A DNA stretch of 64,000 nucleotides from contig NZ_JH376427.1 of NCBI RefSeq assembly GCF_000233455.1, positions 128,035 to 192,034 of the forward strand, given 5' to 3'. The notes beneath the pieces are model-generated. The model saw only the letters and a list, made by a program, of their open reading frames with translations. It was not told the DNA's origin and did no database searches. Of the stretch, positions 18,758 through 27,944 are shown piece by piece. Within the stretch, counting starts at the first letter, position 1, and every line of letters begins with the position of its first letter. This DNA comes from [Clostridium] citroniae WAL-17108 (GTDB taxonomy: Bacteria > Bacillota > Clostridia > Lachnospirales > Lachnospiraceae). A program made the translations under genes and the position numbers.

Positions 18758-18950
18758 ACCTGTCTCACTCAGCGAATTTGAGCGAAACAAATCCTTTTGT
18801 TTACCCGGGAAATTACTGGAGCGTGCCTGAAAATTACGATCTGCAGTCAGAACTTAACAAGCGTTCTCTTTGCTTTATTATAGCAGATTTTAAGAATTTT
18901 CGTAAGCAGAATTTTATCCGAAACAGTCCCAAAACCGGATCTAAGCCAGC

Positions 18951-19979
18951 CTACGGCCTTTTGTAAACAGCACAGCTGTCCCGTTCTACCAGATGATGTG
19001 GTACAATAATCTTAGTGGCAACCAGTTCGGGATTTTCCACGTGTTCGATCATCTGGGCAGCTGCCTGGGTTCCCAGCTGGCAGGAATTTACATCCACCGA
19101 TGTGAGGGAGGGAACGGTCAGTCTGGCAAGAAGGGAATTGTTAAAGGAGATAATGGACACATCTCCGGGTATGGAAAGCCCCAGTTCCATACACCCCTTT
19201 TCCAGGGCCACCGCCAGGATATCATCGCTGACCAGAACTGCCGTGGGTCTGTCCGTGCGGGTCAGCAGTGCATGGAGCACCTCATTCTGCTTCTCAGGTA
19301 CGGAGGGTACCTCCACACACAGTTCCGGCAAGAAACCGATCCCCCGTTCTGTCAATGCCAGCATATACCCCATCCTTCTGTCGTTGTTAAACAGCAGGGA
19401 ATGGTCACCGGACAGATAGGCGATCCTCTCATGCCCCAGTTCCAGGAGATACTCAGCAGTCTCCTTGCCCGCAAGCACATTGTCGTTATCCACATAAATG
19501 GTCTGGTTCACATTCCTGTACGCCTTTCCCACCAGGACATAGAGGATCCCCTCCTCGTACAGATAATCCAGCACCGGATCCTGTTCCCTGGAATACAGGA
19601 CGATAAACCCTTCCGCCAGACCTGTCCTGACCATGTTCTTGATCACCTGAAGAATCTCCTCCTCGTTCTGCCCGGTGATCACCGTATTAATGTACTGTCT
19701 CTGATTGCAGTACTGGCTGATTCCGCGGATGACCTCCAGATAAAATGCGTTCTGGTACGCCTCCCACTCCGAGGGGGGCAAAATGATGCCGATGGTCCGG
19801 GAATTCTGGGTGGCCAGGCTGCTGGCCTGGAAATTCGGCTCATATCCCAGCTTTGCCATGGCCTGGCGCACCTTCTCCTTGGTCTGGCGGCTGATGGACG
19901 GATGATCTTTGCAGGTGCGGCTTACGGTTGAGGGGGACACCCCCGCAAGGGCGGCAACATCTTTAATTGTAACAGGCAT
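18951..19979 (-). CDS. LacI-family repressor (MalR-like)
   Basis: The N-terminal helix-turn-helix (TIKDVAALAGVSPSTVSRT, hinge EPNFQASSLATQ) is followed by a periplasmic-binding-protein-like effector domain (residues about 60-335). At 342 residues it is typical. It is divergent from the alpha-glucoside PTS, EEP and malQ genes across a 404-bp gap with two palindromic operator candidates. I infer it represses that unit and perhaps itself, with release by a maltose-related signal. Confidence 0.88.
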   Translation of the reverse strand: MPVTIKDVAALAGVSPSTVSRTCKDHPSISRQTKEKVRQAMAKLGYEPNFQASSLATQNSRTIGIILPPSEWEAYQNAFYLEVIRGISQYCNQRQYINTVITGQNEEEILQVIKNMVRTGLAEGFIVLYSREQDPVLDYLYEEGILYVLVGKAYRNVNQTIYVDNDNVLAGKETAEYLLELGHERIAYLSGDHSLLFNNDRRMGYMLALTERGIGFLPELCVEVPSVPEKQNEVLHALLTRTDRPTAVLVSDDILAVALEKGCMELGLSIPGDVSIISFNNSLLARLTVPSLTSVDVNSCQLGTQAAAQMIEHVENPELVATKIIVPHHLVERDSCAVYKRP

Positions 19980-20253
19980 AGGACGCCTCCTTATTGATAA
20001 TTTGTAACGGTTCAGGACATTCGTTGTAAAATAGATCCTTATTCTATATTGTAAGGTTTAATGCAACGTTTGTCAAACTTTTTTGCGCTGTTTGCGCGAT
20101 TTAGTTTCATCATTTGCACTGTTCCCCATGATTCCCCCCTCAATACAAGAGGGGAATTTGCACAAATACAGGCTGTTTTCTTTGTGCAAATGGTAGAAAA
20201 CACTTCATTTTTAAAATAAGTATTGCTTTCTTCACGCAAACAGATTATATTTA

Positions 20254-20269
20254 ACGCAAGCGGTTGCGT
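20254..20269. promoter_or_regulatory. Candidate LacI/MalR operator
   Basis: ACGCAAGCGGTTGCGT is a 16-bp palindrome with a central CG and one mismatched pair, as expected for LacI-family operators. It lies about 115 bases before the PTS gene. Confidence 0.55.
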
Positions 20270-20307
20270 AATCAATGCAACATATTTTTCAACATAGCAA
20301 TCCATCT

Positions 20308-20352
20308 AAAACGGCAACCTGTTTAACACGGCAACCTATTTAACACGGCAAA
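20308..20352. repeat. Tandem 17-bp direct repeats before the PTS gene
   Basis: The unit AACACGGCAACCTxTTT occurs about two and a half times directly upstream of the ribosome site. It may be a leader or protein-binding element, but nothing decides this. Confidence 0.55.
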
Positions 20353-20383
20353 CATGCAACAAATCATTTCAGGAGGTTACATA

Positions 20384-22582
20384 ATGAACAAGAACACCGA
20401 TGGCTGTATTGGTATCCAGATCCTCTCCCCCTTAACCGGAACTGCGGTTCCCCTGGAAGATGTCCCGGATCCGGTATTTTCCCAGAAGATCATCGGGGAT
20501 GGGATCGCGGTCCTGCCCCGGGACGGCAGGCTGGTAAGCCCTGTTGACGGAGAAGTCGTCTCAGTGGCCGACACCCTTCACGCCTATGGCCTGCGCTCGG
20601 ATGAGGGCATTGAAGTCATGGTCCATTTCGGACTTGAGACCGTTTCATTAAAAGGAGAGTTTTTTACCTGCCATGTCAAACCGGGTGACAAAGTAAAGGC
20701 AGGGGACCTGCTGGCCGAAGCAGATCTCAAGGGCCTGGAGGAGAAACAGGTCAACACCATCACACCGGTACTCATCTGCGGAGGCATGGAGGGCCGCTCC
20801 ATGAACGCTGCCCTTGGCCCCGTAACAGCGGGAAAGGATGCGGTCATCACCCTGCTGGACCAGTGCCCGCCTGAGGCGGAATCTTCCCAAACAGCCCCCG
20901 ATGACAGCCCTGTATCAAAACCTGCTAAAAAGAAGTCAAAATCCCTGATCAATTTTGACTTTCTCCAGAAACTAGGAAAAGTATTGATGACCGTGATCGC
21001 TGTCATGCCTGCCGCAGGTCTCATGATCAGCGTGGGAAAGCTGATCCAGATGGCTGGCGGGGATATGAACCTGGTCATCACACTGGGAAGCACCATGGAA
21101 ACCATAGGCTGGGCCATTATCAACAACCTGCACATCCTTTTTGCAGTTGCCATCGGCGGCTCCTGGGCAAAGGAGCGGGCCGGAGGCGCATTCGCGGCAG
21201 TCATTGCATTTATCCTTATCAATGTGATCACCGGCGCCCTGTTCGGGGTCAGCAGCGCGGACCTGAATGATCCGGCGGCCGTCACCCGTACCCTCCTTGG
21301 ACAGGAGATCCTGGTAAACGGTTACTTTACCTCTGTCCTGGGAGCCCCCGCCCTGAACATGGGCGTGTTCGTGGGCATCATCGCAGGTTTTACAGGGGGT
21401 GTCATCTACAACAAGTATTACAACTACAGAAAACTTCCCGATGCCCTGGCCTTCTTTAACGGCAAACGCTTTGTTCCCATGGTCGTCATTGCATGGTCCG
21501 TGATCATTTCCCTGGTACTGGCTCTTGTATGGCCGGTGGTACAGACAGGCATCAACTCCTTTGGAGTATGGATAGCCAATTCCTCCTCCACCTCCCCGGT
21601 GCTGGCCCCCTTTATCTACGGAACCCTGGAGCGCCTCCTGCTTCCCTTTGGCCTGCACCACATGCTGACCATACCCATGAACTATACCTCCTTTGGCGGC
21701 ACCTATACCATCCTCACAGGCGTCAACGCAGGTTCACAGGTGTTTGGCCAGGATCCTCTGTGGCTGGCATGGGCCACCGACCTGATCAACCTCCAGAATG
21801 CAGGAGACGCCGCCGGGTATCAGAACCTGCTGGCCACCGTGACACCGGCACGTTTCAAAGTGGGACAGATGATCGGCGCCACCGGCCTTCTGCTGGGTAT
21901 TGCCCTGGCCATGTACCGCCATGTGGACCCGGATAAGCGCAAAAATTACAGGTCCATGTTCCTGTCCACCGTGCTGGCAGTATTCCTCACAGGTGTTACC
22001 GAGCCCCTGGAATTTATGTTCATGTTCTGTGCGCTTCCCCTGTATCTGGTATACGCAGTGCTTCAGGGATGTGCATTTGCCATGGCAGGCATCATCCACC
22101 TGAGGCTCCACTCCTTTGGAAACCTGGAATTTCTCACCCGTATTCCCATGTCCATCCGGGCCGGGCTGGGAGGCGATGTCATCCATTTTGTCATCTGCAT
22201 TGCTGTCTTCTTTGCCGCGGGATATGCCATTGCCTATTTTATGATCGGAAAATTCCGCTTCGCCACCCCCGGGCGCCTGGGTAATTATACGGACGACAGC
22301 GCCGCGGATGAAACAGGCAGTCCATCTGCAGGCGCCGCGGTTTCCGGAAACAGCCAGGCAGAACGCATCATTTCCCTGTTGGGCGGAAGGGATAATATTG
22401 TGCTGGTGGATGCATGCATGACCCGCCTTCGGGTCACTGTCAAAGATGTGGGTAAGGTAGCCGAACTGCCCGCCTGGAAAGCTGAGGGAGCCATGGGACT
22501 GATCAAAAAGGACGAAGGCATCCAGGCCGTATACGGCCCCAAGGCAGATGTGCTGAAATCCGACATCAACGATATACTGTGA
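20384..22582 (+). CDS. PTS transporter of the glucose/maltose class, fused IIA-IIC-IIB
   Basis: It imports and phosphorylates a sugar, probably maltose or another alpha-glucoside given the neighbours. Residues about 15-150 form a Crr-like IIA with the phospho-His near residue 81 (VMVHFGLET). A linker precedes the IIC membrane domain (about 190-620). The IIB domain at the C-terminus has the phospho-Cys near 678 (VDACMTRLRV). At 732 residues all three units are complete. The IIA-first order differs from the common C-B-A or B-C-A fusions. AGGAGGT sets the start; an upstream in-frame start is not used. Confidence 0.9.
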   Translation: MNKNTDGCIGIQILSPLTGTAVPLEDVPDPVFSQKIIGDGIAVLPRDGRLVSPVDGEVVSVADTLHAYGLRSDEGIEVMVHFGLETVSLKGEFFTCHVKPGDKVKAGDLLAEADLKGLEEKQVNTITPVLICGGMEGRSMNAALGPVTAGKDAVITLLDQCPPEAESSQTAPDDSPVSKPAKKKSKSLINFDFLQKLGKVLMTVIAVMPAAGLMISVGKLIQMAGGDMNLVITLGSTMETIGWAIINNLHILFAVAIGGSWAKERAGGAFAAVIAFILINVITGALFGVSSADLNDPAAVTRTLLGQEILVNGYFTSVLGAPALNMGVFVGIIAGFTGGVIYNKYYNYRKLPDALAFFNGKRFVPMVVIAWSVIISLVLALVWPVVQTGINSFGVWIANSSSTSPVLAPFIYGTLERLLLPFGLHHMLTIPMNYTSFGGTYTILTGVNAGSQVFGQDPLWLAWATDLINLQNAGDAAGYQNLLATVTPARFKVGQMIGATGLLLGIALAMYRHVDPDKRKNYRSMFLSTVLAVFLTGVTEPLEFMFMFCALPLYLVYAVLQGCAFAMAGIIHLRLHSFGNLEFLTRIPMSIRAGLGGDVIHFVICIAVFFAAGYAIAYFMIGKFRFATPGRLGNYTDDSAADETGSPSAGAAVSGNSQAERIISLLGGRDNIVLVDACMTRLRVTVKDVGKVAELPAWKAEGAMGLIKKDEGIQAVYGPKADVLKSDINDIL

Positions 22583-22592
22583 GGTATTCCAT

Positions 22593-23435
22593 ATGAAACT
22601 CCTGACTCTAAACACACACAGTCTGGAAGAGACAGACTATGAATCCAAACTCCTGGCATTTGCCGGGGGTATATGGAAAGAACAGCCTGATATAATCGCC
22701 CTTCAGGAAGTCAATCAGACCCAGACCTCCTCCCCGGTTGACCTGCAGACCCTGAAACAGTGCGGATATGTTCCCTGTATGCCTTGTGAAAACGGTATAA
22801 GGCAGGATAACCATGGATTCCGACTGGCCTGCATGTTCGCCAGCCGCGGCATCCCTTACCAGTGGACCTGGTGCGGGGCAAAAACAGGTTACGGCAAATA
22901 TGACGAAGGCCTGGCTGTTTTCAGCCGCTTTCCTGTCTCAGACACACATCAGTTTTACATTACGGGTATCCATGACTATTCCAACTGGAAGACAAGAAAG
23001 ATCCTGGGGATCTCTCTTGACCTTCCCTGGGGCAGGGAATATTTCTACAGTGTACACATGGGATGGTGGGATGACGGTGAAGAGCCATTCCAGGATCAGT
23101 GGGCAAGGATCAGCCAAAACCTCCCCCGCTCTGCCGGCTCAAGGACCTGGCTCATGGGCGACTTTAACTCCCCTTCCCATATAAAAGGAGAAGGGCGGGA
23201 TCTTCTGTTACGGTCAGGCTGGCATGACAGCTATGATATGGCGGATGACAAAGACAGCGGGATCACGGTCAGCCATGCCATTGACGGCTGGAAGGAACGG
23301 GGTGATATTCCGGGAATGCGCATCGACTATATCTGGACTGACCGGCCTCTCCGTGTCAGGACCAGCCGGACCATCTTTAACGGAACCTTTTATCCTGTTG
23401 TGTCTGACCATTTTGGGACCATGATCGAATATTGA
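22593..23435 (+). CDS. Endonuclease/exonuclease/phosphatase-family protein
   Basis: The EEP fold is readable: N-terminal LTLNTHS, metal-binding QEVNQ near residue 42, WLMGDFNSP near 187, IDYIWTD near 250 and VSDHFG near the end. At 280 residues it is a single domain with no signal peptide. It sits 10 bases after the PTS gene and before malQ. The fold covers DNases and phosphodiesterases or phosphatases; here hydrolysis of a phosphorylated metabolite is more plausible than DNA cleavage, but that is inferred from context. Confidence 0.85.
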   Translation: MKLLTLNTHSLEETDYESKLLAFAGGIWKEQPDIIALQEVNQTQTSSPVDLQTLKQCGYVPCMPCENGIRQDNHGFRLACMFASRGIPYQWTWCGAKTGYGKYDEGLAVFSRFPVSDTHQFYITGIHDYSNWKTRKILGISLDLPWGREYFYSVHMGWWDDGEEPFQDQWARISQNLPRSAGSRTWLMGDFNSPSHIKGEGRDLLLRSGWHDSYDMADDKDSGITVSHAIDGWKERGDIPGMRIDYIWTDRPLRVRTSRTIFNGTFYPVVSDHFGTMIEY

Positions 23436-23438
23436 CCT

Positions 23439-23480
23439 GGGCATTGCCCATAAAATCAACCAGGGCATTGCCCACAAAAA
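23439..23480. repeat. Twin GGGCATTGCCCA repeats
   Basis: The small palindrome GGGCATTGCCCA occurs twice, 22-23 bases apart, in the 59-bp gap between the EEP gene and malQ. It may tune mRNA processing; no function is shown. Confidence 0.55.
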
Positions 23481-23494
23481 GGAGTGCGGAATAA

Positions 23495-24994
23495 ATGAAA
23501 CGAGAAAGCGGAATCTTACTGTCCATTGCCAGCCTGCCTTCCAGGTTCGGGATCGGCTGTTTTTCAAAGGAGGCCTATGAGTTCGTGGACCAGCTAAAGG
23601 AAGCTGGCCAGTCCTACTGGCAGATACTCCCCCTGGGACCCACCAGTTACGGTGACTCCCCTTACCAGTCCTTTTCCACCTTTGCAGGAAACCCATACTT
23701 TATCAGCCTGGAGGACCTGATAGAAGAAGGAGTCCTTACCCGGCAGGAGTGTGAGGAAGCGGACTTTGGGGAAACACCGGACGCCGTGGACTATGCTAAA
23801 ATATATGAGGCGCGTTTTCCCCTGCTGCAAAAGGCCTATGAACGCAGCAACATCAGCCGGAACACGGAGTTTCAAAACTTCCTGGAAGAAAACAGATGGT
23901 GGCTTGAGGACTATGCCCTTTTCGTGGCAGTTAAATCCAGGTTTGGAGGCAGGGCATGGACCCAATGGGCTGAGGATATCCGGCTTCGCTGGCAGAATGC
24001 GCTGGATTACTACCGCAGGGAGCTGTACTACGAGATCGAGTTCCACCAGTACCTTCAGTATCTGTTCTCCAAACAGTGGAACCAACTAAAATCCTACGCC
24101 AACAAAAAGGGAATACGCATTGTGGGCGACATCCCCATCTATGTGGCCATGGACAGCGCGGACGCCTGGGCTCATCCCGAACTGTTCCAGCTGGACCAGG
24201 ACAATGTGCCCACCGCTGTGGCGGGCTGCCCTCCGGACGGCTTCTCCGCCACAGGCCAGCTCTGGGGCAATCCCCTTTACCGCTGGGAATATCACAGGCA
24301 GACCGGATACCAATGGTGGATCAGCCGCCTGTCCTACTGCTACAGACTGTATGACGTGGTAAGGATCGACCACTTCCGTGGATTTGATGAATACTACTCC
24401 ATCCCGTCCGGCTCTGATACGGCTGTGGACGGCCATTGGGAGCAGGGGCCGGGGATTGAATTTTTCCAGGCAGTCAAACAGGCACTGGGCGAAAAGGAGA
24501 TCATAGCCGAGGACCTGGGATATGTGACGGATTCCGTCCGCCGGTTGGTATATGACAGCGGATTCCCGGGCATGAAGGTCCTGGAATTTGCCTTTGATTC
24601 CAGGGATTCGGGCTGTGCCAGCGATTATCTGCCCCACAATTACCCGGAAAACTGTGTGGCCTACACAGGCACCCATGACAATGAGACCATCACAGGCTGG
24701 TACGGCTCCATCACCCCTGAGGAGAGAAAGCTGGCCCGTGACTATCTGTGCGACTTTTACACTCCGGAAAACAGATTGTATCTGTCCTTTATCAGCCTGA
24801 TCATGCGCAGCCAGGCCAGGCTGTGTATCATCCCCCTTCAGGACTATATGGGGCTGGACAATAAATGCCGCATCAACACCCCCTCCACAGTTGGAGAAAA
24901 CTGGAAATGGCGCCTGCTGCCAGGCCAGGTAACGGAAGCGCTCTTAGAAACCATAGGGGCTGTCACGCTTCGGTACGGACGCTGGAACTGGTAA
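23495..24994 (+). CDS. malQ: 4-alpha-glucanotransferase MalQ (amylomaltase)
   Basis: This GH77 cytosolic enzyme transfers alpha-1,4-glucan chains, turning maltose and maltodextrins into glucose and longer chains. Visible motifs are LPSRFGIGCF and LPLGPTSYGDSPYQ at the N-terminus, the catalytic Asp in VRIDHFRGF near residue 290, the acid/base Glu in IIAEDLGY near 338, and GTHDNETITGWY near 393. The length of 499 residues is normal. It ends the maltose unit and is followed by a strong terminator. Confidence 0.96.
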   Translation: MKRESGILLSIASLPSRFGIGCFSKEAYEFVDQLKEAGQSYWQILPLGPTSYGDSPYQSFSTFAGNPYFISLEDLIEEGVLTRQECEEADFGETPDAVDYAKIYEARFPLLQKAYERSNISRNTEFQNFLEENRWWLEDYALFVAVKSRFGGRAWTQWAEDIRLRWQNALDYYRRELYYEIEFHQYLQYLFSKQWNQLKSYANKKGIRIVGDIPIYVAMDSADAWAHPELFQLDQDNVPTAVAGCPPDGFSATGQLWGNPLYRWEYHRQTGYQWWISRLSYCYRLYDVVRIDHFRGFDEYYSIPSGSDTAVDGHWEQGPGIEFFQAVKQALGEKEIIAEDLGYVTDSVRRLVYDSGFPGMKVLEFAFDSRDSGCASDYLPHNYPENCVAYTGTHDNETITGWYGSITPEERKLARDYLCDFYTPENRLYLSFISLIMRSQARLCIIPLQDYMGLDNKCRINTPSTVGENWKWRLLPGQVTEALLETIGAVTLRYGRWNW

Positions 24995-25034
24995 ACCGCC
25001 AGGGACAGCATTTAACAGTAAAAACAAACACATG

Positions 25035-25082
25035 AAAATGCTGCCGCAAAACAGTTGATCAACCGTTTTGCGGCAGCATTTT
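25035..25082. terminator. Bidirectional terminator between malQ and the amidase gene
   Basis: Perfect 18-base arms with AAAATGCTGCCGC and GCGGCAGCATTTT at the outer ends enclose a 12-base loop. It serves two convergent transcripts. Confidence 0.9.
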
Positions 25083-25148
25083 CCATATCGTTCCATATCA
25101 TTTAATATCATATACCCGGCACCGTGACCGCATACGCGCGCTGCCCTG

Positions 25149-25931
25149 TCAATAGATGGCCCGCTCCCTGACAAGCATTGTGGGATATCCCATATTGCGC
25201 AGATTCCGTTCCATCTGGACCGCATGATCCATGTTAAGGAATGCTCCCACCCTGACCTTGTACAGGCCATCGTCATAGACCATAAAGGCAGGAAATCCCC
25301 TGGACTGCAGTTCATCCACCAGTCTCTGCGCAGGCATCCTTGTTCGGAATGCCCCGATCTGCACCTGGTAATACTCCGGGCGCTGCTGCTCCTGTTCCCG
25401 TATGGTCTGGAGCACGCCGTCCGCAATGGCCTGGGCAATGGCTTCAAAATTCTCGTCAAAAAACTGATTATCCTGTGGATTGTCAATAAATCCTGCCTCC
25501 ACCAGCACGGCCGGCATCTGGGTGCGGCGCAGCACAATGAGTCCCGGCCGTTCCTGGATCCCCAGGTCGTTAAATCCGGTTTCCACCAGGTTGCGCTGGA
25601 TATTCTCCGCCAGCATGGCCGGCACGCCCTCGTCCTGATACACCAATGTAGTCACACCGCTTCCAGTGCCGGGCACCGGCATGGCGTTGCGGTGAATGGA
25701 GACAAAATAATCAGCCCCCGACCGGTTGGCAATCTGCGCTTTTTCCAGTGGCGTATCAAAGGTGTCGGTGGTCCTTGTATAAACCACGTCCACTCCATTA
25801 TTTTCCAGTATCTGTCCTACTGCAAGAGCCAGCCTAAGGGTATCATCCTTTTCCCGCCGTCCGTTAAACATGGCTCCAGGCTCCACACCGCCGTGTCCGG
25901 CATCTATAATCACTCTCTTAAGGTCTGCCAT
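25149..25931 (-). CDS. N-acetylmuramoyl-L-alanine amidase with SPOR domain
   Basis: The Amidase_3 catalytic domain (residues about 5-175) cleaves the bond between muramic acid and the stem peptide. Zinc-site motifs are DAGHGG near residue 11, SIHRNA near 78 and VEAGFIDN near 142. A SPOR domain at about 186-258 (YYQVQIGAF...GLYKVRVGAF) binds denuded glycan. The protein starts at MADLKRVIIDAGHGG with no signal peptide, which is odd for a wall enzyme; it may be released by lysis or act at sporulation. The ribosome site GAAGGAG supports this start. Confidence 0.92.
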   Translation of the reverse strand: MADLKRVIIDAGHGGVEPGAMFNGRREKDDTLRLALAVGQILENNGVDVVYTRTTDTFDTPLEKAQIANRSGADYFVSIHRNAMPVPGTGSGVTTLVYQDEGVPAMLAENIQRNLVETGFNDLGIQERPGLIVLRRTQMPAVLVEAGFIDNPQDNQFFDENFEAIAQAIADGVLQTIREQEQQRPEYYQVQIGAFRTRMPAQRLVDELQSRGFPAFMVYDDGLYKVRVGAFLNMDHAVQMERNLRNMGYPTMLVRERAIY

Positions 25932-26005
25932 ATCAGACTCTCCTTCACATATGACTCTACATTATACCATATGTGAAGGTGAGACAAATGTTGACAAAAC
26001 CTTAA

Positions 26006-26446
26006 TTAAATTTCGTCCACATCCACCCCTCTGGGACCTACCTGCGTGGAAAATACGATCTGCGTGCTTGTCTTTCCAAACTTCTGCAGCTGCCCTATGA
26101 ACATATCCAGCTCCATGGTGCTCTGAAAGGCCACCTTCATCAGCATGGAATACTCTCCCGTAACGCAGCTGCACTCCAGCACATTGGGCACTTCCTTTGC
26201 GTAGGCATAGAATTTCGGCTTGTCCTCCGGAACCACATCCAGGTTGATAAACGCCAGAATGTGGTAGCCCAGCTTCATGGGATCCACCATGGCGTGATAT
26301 CCTGTTATGATCCCCTCCTTTTCCAGTCTCTCGATCCTGGCGGATACGGCGGGCGAAGACAGAAATGTGTTCTCTGCAACGGTCTTCAGGGACATTCTTG
26401 CATTGGCCTGTAACAGCTTCAGGATCTTGCGGTCAATATCATCCAT
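26006..26446 (-). CDS. Lrp/AsnC-family transcriptional regulator
   Basis: The N-terminal helix-turn-helix (DIDRKILKLLQANARMSLKTVAENTFLSSPAVSARIERLE is the standard region) is joined to a C-terminal RAM domain (residues about 65-140; GEYSMLMKVAF) that senses amino acids. At 146 residues it is typical. It follows dapL on the same strand with a 26-bp gap, so control of amino acid synthesis is plausible. A palindrome at the dapL promoter could be its site, which is only inference. Confidence 0.9.
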   Translation of the reverse strand: MDDIDRKILKLLQANARMSLKTVAENTFLSSPAVSARIERLEKEGIITGYHAMVDPMKLGYHILAFINLDVVPEDKPKFYAYAKEVPNVLECSCVTGEYSMLMKVAFQSTMELDMFIGQLQKFGKTSTQIVFSTQVGPRGVDVDEI

Positions 26447-26472
26447 ACTCTCTTGTTCCTCCCTTGGCAGTT

Positions 26473-27693
26473 CTATTTTCTGAGGGCTTTTATCCTCTCC
26501 ACTGCTTCCACTGTATTTTCATAGGTTCCAAATGCGGTAAGCCGGAAATATCCTTCCCCGCTGGGGCCGAAACCGCTTCCCGGAGTTCCCACCACATTGG
26601 CCTGTTCCAGCAGATGATCAAAAAATTCCCAGCTGGTCATCCCCTGCTCTGTCTTAAGCCAGATATAAGGGGAGTTTACGCCTCCGTAAACCATATATCC
26701 CGCTTCCTTAAGGCCATTGTAAATGACCCTGGCGTTCCTCATATAGTAGGCCACCTGTTCCATGACCTGCCTGTTTCCCTCCTCTGAATACACGGCCAGC
26801 CCCGCCCTCTGCTCAATATAGGGAGCTCCGTTAAACTTGGTGCCGTGCCTGCGGGCCCACAGGGAATGAAGCATCACATCACCGCACATCAGGTCCTTGG
26901 GCACCACGGTAAATCCCAGCCTGACGCCGGTAAATCCCGCTTTCTTGGAAAATGAGCGGAACTCGATGGCACAGGTCCTGGCCCCCTGGATCTCAAAAAT
27001 GCTGTGAGGTACCTCAGGCTCGGCTATATATGCCTCATAGGCGGCGTCATAAAGGATCACGGCCCCGATCCGGTTGGCATAGTCCACCCACACCTTTAGC
27101 TGCTCCCTTGTGAGCGTGGTGCCTGTGGGGTTATTGGGATTACACAGATAGATCAGATCCGGAGTCTCCTTTGGCAGCTCTGGCACAAAGTGGTTCTCTG
27201 ACCGGCAGGGCATATAGATCACATTGCTCCACATTCCCTTTGCTTCATCATATTCACCCGTGCGGCCGGCCATGACATTGGAATCCACATACACCGGATA
27301 CACCGGGTCACACACCGCGATCCTGCTGTCCGGGCTGAATATCTCCTGTATATTGCCGCAGTCGCTCTTGGCCCCATCGGAAATAAAGATCTCATCCGGG
27401 GATATCCGGCATCCCCATGCCATATAATCCTTTTGCACAATGGCTTCCCTTAAAAAATCATATCCCAGATCCGGCGCATAGCCGTGAAATGTCTCGGCAT
27501 GTCCCATCTCGTCAGCTGCTTTATGGATGGCCTCCACCACGGCCGGGACAATGGGAAGGGTCACATCACCGATCCCCAGGCGGATGATGGTCTTGTCCGG
27601 ATTGGCCTGCTGATATGCCGCCACCTTTTTGGCAATGGTGGAAAAAAGATAGCTGCCAGGCAGTTTCAGATAGTTTTCATTGATCTTAAACAT
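26473..27693 (-). CDS. dapL: LL-diaminopimelate aminotransferase DapL
   Basis: This PLP enzyme converts tetrahydrodipicolinate directly to LL-diaminopimelate, the short route to meso-DAP and lysine. Family motifs are [13 protein letters not shown] at the N-terminus, [28 protein letters not shown] and the PLP-binding Lys in [13 protein letters not shown] chose ATG 27693 with AGGAGG upstream, giving 406 residues; the frame extends upstream through palindrome A without a start signal. The neighbouring dapF converts its product. Confidence 0.95.
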   Translation of the reverse strand: MFKINENYLKLPGSYLFSTIAKKVAAYQQANPDKTIIRLGIGDVTLPIVPAVVEAIHKAADEMGHAETFHGYAPDLGYDFLREAIVQKDYMAWGCRISPDEIFISDGAKSDCGNIQEIFSPDSRIAVCDPVYPVYVDSNVMAGRTGEYDEAKGMWSNVIYMPCRSENHFVPELPKETPDLIYLCNPNNPTGTTLTREQLKVWVDYANRIGAVILYDAAYEAYIAEPEVPHSIFEIQGARTCAIEFRSFSKKAGFTGVRLGFTVVPKDLMCGDVMLHSLWARRHGTKFNGAPYIEQRAGLAVYSEEGNRQVMEQVAYYMRNARVIYNGLKEAGYMVYGGVNSPYIWLKTEQGMTSWEFFDHLLEQANVVGTPGSGFGPSGEGYFRLTAFGTYENTVEAVERIKALRK

Positions 27694-27716
27694 AATTTGC
27701 TCCTCCTTGTTATGAA

Positions 27717-27747
27717 GTGTACTCTCGGAGTATCCCCGGGAGAACAC
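27717..27747. repeat. Dispersed palindrome, family A copy 4 (degraded)
   Basis: The left arm GTGTACTCTCGGAG is intact; the right arm is mutated (CCCCGGGAGAACAC). As at other copies it lies directly before the ribosome site of the next gene, here dapL. Confidence 0.75.
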
Positions 27748-27910
27748 TGAGCAGATGCGCTCTTAAACATAAACGCTCCCAGGAAACCCGCCTGGCTCCA
27801 TACAGGGCGCTAAGACAGCAAATGTTCACCATCACAGGACCTGTACAGAGACATAACCGCACATCTTCGTGCCCTTGGTCCCTGAGAGTGTGTATTTGAT
27901 TACATGTAGT
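27748..27910 (-). ncRNA. Long structured leader upstream of dapL (unidentified)
   Basis: The predicted dapL transcript has a leader of about 215 bases. Several local hairpins are visible on the minus strand: GCAC-GAAGAT-GTGC, CCAGG-CGGGTTT-CCTGG and GAGC-GCATCT-GCTC. I looked for lysine riboswitch, T-box and SAM signatures and could not match them. It may be a cis-regulatory RNA, but this rests only on length and visible stems. Confidence 0.3.
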
Positions 27911-27920
27911 TTAAAGTGTT

Positions 27921-27944
27921 AAATGACTAAAGTCATTTTGTCAA
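27921..27944 (-). promoter_or_regulatory. dapL promoter -35 with overlapping palindromic operator
   Basis: On the minus strand TTGACA (27944-27939) is followed directly by a perfect palindrome AAATGACTAAAGTCATTT (27921-27938) filling the spacer. The -10 is weak (TAACAC near 27921-27916). A repressor at the palindrome would block RNA polymerase; which protein binds is unknown, with the nearby Lrp-type regulator a candidate. Confidence 0.5.

Larger units (their letters stand above)
19980..20383. promoter_or_regulatory. Divergent control region of the maltose unit
   Basis: This 404-bp AT-rich gap has no gene. It contains two LacI-type operator candidates: TGCAACGTTTGTC (20062-20074), near the lacI start, and ACGCAAGCGGTTGCGT (20254-20269), a palindrome with one mismatched pair. 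CGCAAAC/GCAAAC half-sites occur several more times. Direct repeats of AACACGGCAACCTxTTT lie at 20308-20352 before the PTS gene. Confidence 0.6.

Noticed and set aside
27748-27910. Lysine riboswitch or T-box before dapL
   Set aside because: The position is suggestive, but neither the lysine riboswitch core nor the T-box sequence could be found; kept only as an unidentified leader.
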